From: Butyricicoccus sp.
GTDB lineage: Bacteria; Bacillota; Clostridia; Oscillospirales; Butyricicoccaceae
Assembly (NCBI GenBank): GCA_020025755.1
Contig: JAHHRO010000057.1
Span: 1 to 10,044 of the forward strand
Reading direction: 5' to 3'
Length of the DNA stretch: 10,044 nt
The position numbers were made by a program, and so were the translations under genes. Positions 5,989 to 10,044 of this stretch are shown here, piece after piece. Position 1 is the first letter of the stretch; the number at the start of each line of letters is the position of its first letter. The notes below the pieces were generated by a model that was given only the letters and a program-made list of their open reading frames with translations, did no database searches and was not told the DNA's origin.

Positions 5989-6017
5989 ATAATACACCAT
6001 TTGCCCTATGCGTTCAA
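5989..6017 (-). promoter_or_regulatory. Promoter of the dacF-GNAT unit
   Basis: On the minus strand TTGAAC (6017-6012) and TATTAT (5994-5989) are separated by exactly 17 bases, with 4 and 5 consensus matches. The predicted start near 5982 gives a leader of about 24 bases to the ATG at 5958. This also argues against translation starting at 6042. Confidence 0.65.
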
Positions 6018-6195
6018 GTATCGAGCGTGGAGAAGCACGCAAATCAATTTTTACGAATTTGATGTATCCCCCTATTTGCTGAAGGATTCACTCCCAAAAG
6101 CAAGGATGTGTTGGGCAGCATCCGCATCGCGCACGCGATGGCTCGGCTGAAAAGATGTATCGGATTGATTTCCGAATGGGGAGGTCGCAATATGG
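6018..6195. other. Gene-free divergent region with a 16-bp palindrome
   Basis: This is the central part of the 308-base gap between the divergent dacF and DUF1294 units. I see no gene supported by a ribosome binding site. The notable element is CATCGCGCACGCGATG at 6125-6140, two perfect 7-base arms around CA, with no T-run, so it is not an intrinsic terminator. It could be an operator or the remnant of a hairpin repeat. Confidence 0.35.
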
Positions 6196-6224
6196 TTGTA
6201 ACAAATGAAAAAATTTGCTATAAT
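6196..6224 (+). promoter_or_regulatory. Promoter of the DUF1294-CDF-pyrC unit
   Basis: TTGTAA (6196-6201, 4 of 6) and a perfect TATAAT (6219-6224) are 17 bases apart, with an extended TGC before the -10. Transcription would start near 6231, about 36 bases before the ATG at 6267. No other strong promoter was found before pyrC, so this one probably drives all three genes. Confidence 0.75.
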
Positions 6225-6266
6225 AACAAGAACAAAACATCCACGGATAGAAAGAGAGGAACACGG

Positions 6267-6566
6267 ATGCAAGGACTGCGGTGGTGTATCATCTATCTGG
6301 TGATGGTCAATGGATTCGGTGCATGTGCAGTATTTTTGGACAAATGGCTGGCGAAGCATGGTAAACGGCGGATTCGGGAACGAACGCTGTTTTTATATTG
6401 TTGGCTGGGCGGCTGTCCGCTGGTGTATGGCGCAATGAAGGCCTGCCGGCATAAAACGCTGCACCGTTCTTTTATGTGGGGGATCCCTGCGATTTTATTA
6501 TTACAAATTGTAATCATATCAGGTGCAATATACATAATGTATAGAAATGGGGTATGGTTTATATGA
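6267..6566 (+). CDS. DUF1294 family small membrane protein
   Basis: This 99-residue integral membrane protein has three hydrophobic segments, about 5-24, 41-58 and 70-91. Family landmarks are visible: the F-L-D-K motif after the first helix, R-R-I-R-E-R-T-L before the second, G-G-x-P then G-A-M within it, and R-H-K-T-x-H followed by F and G-I-P before the third. These match DUF1294 (PF06961), whose function is unknown. I chose ATG 6267 because AGAGAGGA lies 6 bases upstream and just downstream of the promoter; an in-frame ATG at 6108 precedes the promoter. Its TGA overlaps the next ATG as ATGA, so translation of the transporter is probably coupled to it. Confidence 0.85.
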   Translation: MQGLRWCIIYLVMVNGFGACAVFLDKWLAKHGKRRIRERTLFLYCWLGGCPLVYGAMKACRHKTLHRSFMWGIPAILLLQIVIISGAIYIMYRNGVWFI

Positions 6567-7738
6567 CACGATTTTTGATCGCGCACTTTGTTGGTGCAGC
6601 ATATGAACAGGTACAGGATGCAAAGATCCGCGAGCGTTATGGGGTACTGTCAGGAGCTGTTGGGATCGTATGCAACCTGCTGCTGTTTGCGGCAAAGATC
6701 ATGATCGGACTCATGACAGGCGCGATCTCGGTGGCTGCGGACGCCTTCAACAATCTGTCAGACGGCTTGTCCTCCGTTATTTCCATTGTGGGCTTCAAGC
6801 TGTCTGGACGGGCACCGGATGCTGAGCACCCATTTGGATATGGGCGCACGGAATATATTGCAGGTTTGGTCGTTTCCCTCCTTATTTGTCTGGTCGGGAT
6901 ACGCTTCCTCGAAAGTTCCATACAGCGTATCCTGCATCCAACAGCGGTTTCCTTTAATTGGATCCCGGCAGCGGTATTGCTGCTTACTATGGCGGTGAAG
7001 CTGTGGCTGGGGGCGTTCAACCGCTGTATTGGCAGGCGGATCGAGTCGCCGACTCTGCTTGCGGCAATGCAGGACAGCTTGAATGACGTTGTGACGACTG
7101 GTGTGGTACTCATTGGTATGATCGCAGGACGGTTTACCACGCTGCCTGTGGATGGCATCATCGGGGTATTGGTGGCACTTTTTATCATTTGGTCAGGTGT
7201 CAGGATCGCACGGGATACACTCGATCCGCTGATTGGACAGGCGGGAGATCCACAGATCGCCCATGCCATCGCGCACACGGTTTTACAGACAAATGGGGTG
7301 CTTGGTATTCATGACCTCATTATTCATAATTATGGCGTGGGCAAATCGCTGGCTTCCCTGCATGCGGAGGTGCCGGATACCGCAGATCTCGTTGCAGTGC
7401 ATGAGCTGATCGATGAGGTCGAGCGTAAGGTATGGGAAGATACAGGGGTATATACTGTGATCCACATGGATCCTGTACGCGTGGGAGATCCGCGTATTGA
7501 TGCCATACGCGATATGACAATGGAAGTCTTGAACAAGATCGATCCGGCACTCACCATGCATGATTTCCGCGTCGTTGAGGGAGAACGAAAAATCAGTTTG
7601 ATTTTTGATGTGGTTGTTCCGTTTGGATATACAGAGGCACAAAAGGAGGAGATCCGTGCCCATATCATGACGGGATTACGGGCACAGGATAAACGATATC
7701 AGCCAATCGTAACATTGGAACACACGATGACGATGTAG
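6563..7738 (+). CDS. Cation diffusion facilitator transporter, probably manganese-type
   Basis: CDF proteins export divalent metal ions from the cytoplasm by proton antiport. The 391-residue product has a membrane domain of about six helices (28-215) and a C-terminal cytoplasmic part with the ferredoxin-like CDF dimer domain, then a further region (about 300-391) with a second histidine-containing domain. H89-P-F-G-Y-G-R95 is the family loop motif. Helix 2 has D60-A-F-N-N64 and helix 5 has D171-S-L-N-D175. Zinc carriers usually have HxxxD in helix 5; DxxxN with DxxxD is the pattern of manganese exporters such as MntE, so Mn2+ is the best guess. I chose ATG 6563, overlapping the DUF1294 stop, with GGGG 10 bases upstream; ATG 6554 is possible but badly spaced. 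pyrC follows after 24 bases. Confidence 0.9.
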   Translation: MTRFLIAHFVGAAYEQVQDAKIRERYGVLSGAVGIVCNLLLFAAKIMIGLMTGAISVAADAFNNLSDGLSSVISIVGFKLSGRAPDAEHPFGYGRTEYIAGLVVSLLICLVGIRFLESSIQRILHPTAVSFNWIPAAVLLLTMAVKLWLGAFNRCIGRRIESPTLLAAMQDSLNDVVTTGVVLIGMIAGRFTTLPVDGIIGVLVALFIIWSGVRIARDTLDPLIGQAGDPQIAHAIAHTVLQTNGVLGIHDLIIHNYGVGKSLASLHAEVPDTADLVAVHELIDEVERKVWEDTGVYTVIHMDPVRVGDPRIDAIRDMTMEVLNKIDPALTMHDFRVVEGERKISLIFDVVVPFGYTEAQKEEIRAHIMTGLRAQDKRYQPIVTLEHTMTM

Positions 7739-7762
7739 GTAAGTACGCAAGGAGGAAACGAA

Positions 7763-9040
7763 ATGCTGTTCATTAAGAATGCACAGGTAATGGATCCGTA
7801 TACAGGGCTGGACGCAAAAAGGGAAATTTTGGTGGATGATCGGGGGATTATCACGGCGGTCGACACCAAGGTGGATGTACCGGAAGGCTGCGCGGTCTAT
7901 GATGCGGCAGGGAATACGGTGTGTCCGGGCTTCATTGATACCCATGTACACTTCCGTGATCCGGGACAGACGGCTAAGGAGGATGTGGCATCCGGTATGC
8001 GTGCAGCGGCAGCCGGTGGGTTTACAACCGTTGTCTGTATGGCAAATACCAGCCCGACCTGTGACAATGTGGATACGCTGCGTTATGTGCACGAGCAGGC
8101 GCGCAAGGCAGGAGGCTTTGTGAACGTAAAGCAGGCATGCGCGATCACGAAGGGACTGCGCGGCGCAGAGTTGACCGACTTTGCAGCCCTCTTGGCAGAG
8201 GGGGCACCGGGTTTTACGGATGACGGACTTAATCTGACCGATATGAATTTATGTCTGACTGCCATGGAGCAGGCAGCTGCTCACGATACGGTGTTATCAT
8301 TCCATGAGGAAGATCGCTCTTTAGTCCTGTCTGCCGGTGTCAATTTTGGTTCCAAGGCGGCAGAGATGTTTGGTGTACAGGGGGCAAAGCCATCGGCGGA
8401 GGAAGCTATGGTCGCAAGAGATATCGCGCTGGCACTGCGTACCGGTGCGCGTGTGGTATTTCAGCATATTTCGAGCGGGTTGTCCGTGGATCTCATCCGC
8501 GCAGGCAAGGCACTGGGCGCAAAGATCTACTGTGAGGTTACACCACACCATATTTCCCTGACGGAGGATGCTGTCTGTGCGTATGGCACCTATGCACGCA
8601 TGAATCCACCCCTGCGCAAGGAAGAAGACCGACAGGGACTCATTCGCGGCTTGCAGGATGGCACGGTCGATATGATCGCAACCGATCATGCGCCCCATAC
8701 AGCAGAAGAAAAAGCACGTCCTTTTGCACAGGCACCATCGGGCATTACGGGACTGGAAACCGCATTCTCGGTATGCAATACCTATCTGGTGCAGACTGGG
8801 GCATTGACGCGTATGCAGCTGCTGGAAAAGATGTCACGCAATCCGGCAGAGGTTTACCGCTTTGCAGGAAAGTCTATTGCAGTAGGGCATCGTGCAGAGT
8901 TGGCGGTGTTGGACTGGAATTGTGAGAAAGTATACAAAGAGTATTATTCAAAGGGAATCAACACACCGTATACTGGTGCCCCACTCATCGGTTCGGCAAT
9001 TTGTACGATTATGGGAGACCGAGTTGTGCATATCCAATAA
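7763..9040 (+). CDS. pyrC: Dihydroorotase, type I
   Basis: The enzyme interconverts N-carbamoyl-L-aspartate and L-dihydroorotate, the third step of de novo pyrimidine synthesis, in the cytoplasm. The 425 residues are full length for bacterial type I enzymes. Metal ligands are all visible: H61 and H63 in D-T-H-V-H-F-R, D153 in G-F-T-D-D-G, H181 in S-F-H-E-E-D, H235 in F-Q-H-I-S-S, and D308 in A-T-D-H-A-P-H. R65 and N95 (A-N-T) fit substrate carboxylate binding. The C-terminal beta domain contains the typical A-E-L-A-V-L-D segment. A strong AAGGAGG lies 7 bases before the ATG. It follows the CDF gene by 24 bases and no other pyrimidine gene is present here. I saw no PyrR attenuator in its leader. 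Confidence 0.96.
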   Translation: MLFIKNAQVMDPYTGLDAKREILVDDRGIITAVDTKVDVPEGCAVYDAAGNTVCPGFIDTHVHFRDPGQTAKEDVASGMRAAAAGGFTTVVCMANTSPTCDNVDTLRYVHEQARKAGGFVNVKQACAITKGLRGAELTDFAALLAEGAPGFTDDGLNLTDMNLCLTAMEQAAAHDTVLSFHEEDRSLVLSAGVNFGSKAAEMFGVQGAKPSAEEAMVARDIALALRTGARVVFQHISSGLSVDLIRAGKALGAKIYCEVTPHHISLTEDAVCAYGTYARMNPPLRKEEDRQGLIRGLQDGTVDMIATDHAPHTAEEKARPFAQAPSGITGLETAFSVCNTYLVQTGALTRMQLLEKMSRNPAEVYRFAGKSIAVGHRAELAVLDWNCEKVYKEYYSKGINTPYTGAPLIGSAICTIMGDRVVHIQ

Positions 9041-9057
9041 AAATATGCATAAATTTT
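9024..9057 (+). terminator. Weak AT-rich hairpin at the pyrC 3' end
   Basis: TTGTGCATAT (9024-9033) pairs with ATATGCATAA (9043-9052), one G-U pair, around a 9-base loop that contains the pyrC stop codon. ATTTT follows. The stem is AT-rich and overlaps the coding end, so it would be a weak terminator at best. No better one lies before the next promoter. Confidence 0.3.
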
Positions 9058-9068
9058 ACAAATGTGAA

Positions 9069-9097
9069 TTGATTTGCTGCACAAAATACGATATTAT
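9069..9097 (+). promoter_or_regulatory. Promoter of the DUF4230 gene
   Basis: TTGATT (9069-9074, 4 of 6) and TATTAT (9092-9097, 5 of 6) are 17 bases apart. The predicted start near 9104 leaves a leader of about 28 bases. This makes the DUF4230 gene its own unit even if some pyrC transcripts read through. Confidence 0.6.
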
Positions 9098-9132
9098 GGT
9101 AATAAGAAAAACTGTGAAAAGAGGAGTGCGAT

Positions 9133-9777
9133 ATGACAGAACAGCAGAGAAAGAAGCGCCCCAGAAAATCTAAGAAACAGATCCAGCGCGAGCGTCAATT
9201 GATCGTTGTTGGTGTGATCGCTGCGATTTTCTTATCTATTTTCGGTATGGGTGCCCTGTGGGGACGCAGCCTTGGCGGCGTGAAAGCAGACGATATTGCA
9301 AAAACACTACAAGGCATGGGACAGGCAGTACAGGTCACCTATGATTACAACAATGTGCTGCGCATGGAAGATCAGGACAAGTTCTATGGCTGGAGTGAAG
9401 CAGAGAAGCAAAAGAATTTTACCGTCATGTATCAGGGCAGTATGCAAATCGGATCGGATACTTCAGGGCTGACCAAGGACAATATCTCGATCGAAAAAAA
9501 GACCGTGACCATTAAGGTTCCGGCAGTCAAGATCCTAATGAATGAGATCCATCAGTCTTCTGTTTCCGTTTATGACAGAGAAGATAAGAAGTTCCGCGAG
9601 ATCCGTCTGGAGGATTTCAACGGATTTTGCAATGACCAGAAGCCGGTGGATGAGCAGAATGCATTTGACAGCGGAAAGGTGAGTGATGCACAGGATCGCC
9701 TGATCAACGTGATCACGCTCACTGTCAAGGCAATGGGAAAGTTTGAAACTGTAAAAGTAGAGTTCCAAAATGCTTGA
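9133..9777 (+). CDS. DUF4230 domain protein, single-pass membrane
   Basis: This is a 214-residue protein of unknown function. The first 22 residues are strongly basic (K-K-R-P-R-K-S-K-K), followed by a transmembrane helix (about 23-45), so the rest probably lies outside the cytoplasmic membrane. The extracytoplasmic domain (about 55-214) shows DUF4230 (PF14014) traits: V-x-Y-D-Y-N-N near 69-75, F-T-V-M-Y-Q-G-S-M-Q-I-G-x-D near 96-110, then a beta strand rich in K, T, V and I ending in V-P-A-V-K-I near 130-135, and a C-terminal V-K-V-E-F. GAGGAG lies 6 bases before the ATG. It has its own promoter, and its stop codon is overlapped by the first palindrome of the repeat block. Confidence 0.75.
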   Translation: MTEQQRKKRPRKSKKQIQRERQLIVVGVIAAIFLSIFGMGALWGRSLGGVKADDIAKTLQGMGQAVQVTYDYNNVLRMEDQDKFYGWSEAEKQKNFTVMYQGSMQIGSDTSGLTKDNISIEKKTVTIKVPAVKILMNEIHQSSVSVYDREDKKFREIRLEDFNGFCNDQKPVDEQNAFDSGKVSDAQDRLINVITLTVKAMGKFETVKVEFQNA

Positions 9778-9811
9778 TACACAGCCAGTTTCTACGGAGA
9801 CCGGTTCTGAT
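9776..9811. repeat. Palindromic repeat, copy 1 (imperfect)
   Basis: Begins within the DUF4230 stop codon with GATACACAGCC and ends GGTTCTGAT. GTTTC (9788-9792), loop TACG, GAGAC (9797-9801) form the inner stem; an outer stem with mismatches and G-U pairs continues to about 9780/9809. It is 27 of 36 identical to 10008-10043 in direct orientation, and its 30-base reverse complement matches 10012-10041 at 24 of 30 positions. Confidence 0.6.
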
Positions 9812-9846
9812 CCCTCCGGCTTCGCGCCCTATGGCATGGGTCGGGG

Positions 9847-9877
9847 CAAAACCCAAGGCGTATGTCCTTGGGTTTTG
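9847..9877. terminator. Perfect 12-bp hairpin after the DUF4230 gene
   Basis: CAAAACCCAAGG (9847-9858), loop CGTATGT, CCTTGGGTTTTG (9866-9877). The stem is perfect and its 3' arm ends in TTTT before G, so it may act as the intrinsic terminator of the DUF4230 gene, 69 bases after its stop. The mirror A-run makes it usable in both directions. It directly precedes the right copy of the module seen at the window start. Confidence 0.6.
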
Positions 9878-9878
9878 T

Positions 9879-9932
9879 AAGTCGGTTTGCTCCAAGCTAA
9901 AAATGGAGAAAAGATTTTTTTGATCGGCTGAA
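9879..9932 (+). repeat. Intergenic repeat module, right copy
   Basis: Second copy of the element at 1-52, same orientation, about 54 bases. It starts AAGTCGGTTTGCTCCAA and ends CGGCTGAA. Internally CTCCA and TGGAG can pair, which the left copy does not preserve. As on the left, a GC-rich hairpin follows immediately. No reading frame is evident. Confidence 0.6.
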
Positions 9933-9956
9933 GCGTGCGTCTGAGGGCGCACGCTT
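9931..9956. repeat. Hairpin completing the right repeat module
   Basis: AAGCGTGCG (9931-9939), loop TCTGAGGG, CGCACGCTT (9948-9956), a perfect 9-bp stem. Its position is equivalent to the 52-74 hairpin after the left module, although the sequence differs. There is no T-run after it, so terminator function is doubtful. Confidence 0.6.
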
Positions 9957-9957
9957 G

Positions 9958-9985
9958 AGGCTGTCGAAAAACTTCGACAGCCTTT
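9958..9985. terminator. Perfect 11-bp hairpin, terminator-like
   Basis: AGGCTGTCGAA (9958-9968), loop AAAC, TTCGACAGCCT (9973-9983), then TT. The stem is perfect and starts one base after the previous hairpin ends. The short T-run makes it a possible terminator. The arms contain TGTCGAA, which resembles a Spo0A box, but only as part of the stem. Confidence 0.5.
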
Positions 9986-10008
9986 CCATGGGGATCCAAT
10001 CCCCCTGG
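9986..10008. repeat. Hairpin with one mismatch
   Basis: CCA, mismatch, GGGGAT (9990-9995), loop CCA, ATCCCC (9999-10004), mismatch, TGG. This gives nine base pairs around a three-base loop, placed between the preceding 11-bp hairpin and palindromic repeat copy 2. Confidence 0.4.
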
Positions 10009-10043
10009 ATACAGAGCCGGTTCCAGTAGAAACCGGCTCTGAT
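10008..10043. repeat. Palindromic repeat, copy 2 (perfect stem)
   Basis: CAGAGCCGGTT (10012-10022), loop CCAGTAGA, AACCGGCTCTG (10031-10041), a perfect 11-bp stem within a 36-base unit flanked by GAT on both sides. It is related to copy 1 at 9776-9811. The window ends one base later, so further copies beyond cannot be excluded. Confidence 0.65.
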
Positions 10044-10044
10044 A

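Noticed and set aside
5959..6042. Upstream start for the DacF-like gene at 6042
   Set aside because: It would place 28 non-hydrophobic residues before the signal peptide, has no ribosome binding site, and lies upstream of the predicted promoter at 5989-6017.
6072..6359. Minus-strand open frame in the divergent gap, whose last 20 or so residues look protein-like
   Set aside because: No ribosome binding site or recognisable family, and it overlaps the DUF1294 promoter and start. I cannot exclude a remnant of an old gene end.
7739..7762. Possible PyrR-type attenuator before pyrC
   Set aside because: The gap is only 24 bases and holds just a ribosome binding site; there is no room for an antiterminator and terminator.
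9962..9979. Palindromic TGTCGAA sequences resembling Spo0A boxes
   Set aside because: They are the two arms of a perfect hairpin downstream of a gene, so a terminator or repeat explains them better than an operator.
1..10044. CRISPR arrays, tRNA or rRNA genes, insertion sequences, phage or defence genes
   Set aside because: No regularly spaced direct repeats, no tRNA-like T-loop with matching arms, and no transposase, integrase or nuclease-defence domains were seen on either strand.

Overview
The window is an ordinary chromosomal stretch from a Gram-positive, low-to-mid GC anaerobe. Class Clostridia (Bacillota) fits best, and a gut member of the Oscillospirales is my guess, at low confidence. 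Reasons: strong AGGAGG-type ribosome binding sites before almost every gene, sigma-A promoters with extended TGn -10 elements, compact hairpin-plus-U terminators, and protein families typical of Clostridia (DacF-like peptidase with a C-terminal anchor, DUF1294, DUF4230, a cytoplasmic zinc-phospholipase-C-like protein, a COG1032-type radical SAM protein). I see no rRNA, tRNA, CRISPR array, phage gene or transposase.

Layout. 1-75: an intergenic module followed by a perfect hairpin. 92-1566 (minus): a two-gene operon, an ArAE/FUSC-type membrane protein then the RNA 2'-phosphotransferase KptA, with a promoter at 1627-1655. 1813-2106 (plus): a small membrane-anchored protein with a six-cysteine cluster, bounded by its own promoter and a strong terminator. 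2206-3078 (plus): radical SAM protein. 3382-3978 (plus): PF00882-type zinc protein behind two promoters and an untranslated leader, ending in a terminator shared with the converging unit. 4027-5958 (minus): a DacF-like D-Ala-D-Ala carboxypeptidase, then a GNAT acetyltransferase. 6267-9040 (plus): DUF1294 membrane protein, CDF metal transporter with manganese-type site residues, and dihydroorotase PyrC, tightly packed behind one promoter. 9133-9777 (plus): single-pass DUF4230 protein. 9776-10044: no gene, but a dense run of consecutive hairpins, including two related palindromes about 230 bp apart and a second copy of the module that opens the window.

How the genes work together. Most are unrelated housekeeping or envelope genes: cell-wall trimming, pyrimidine synthesis, metal export, acyl transfer, RNA 2'-phosphate removal. 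Real coupling is suggested only by the three tight transcription units. I found no convincing undescribed multi-gene system. The least explained items are the hairpin-rich repeat block at the right end with its partner at the left end, the cysteine-cluster mini-protein, and the association of KptA with an ArAE-type transporter.
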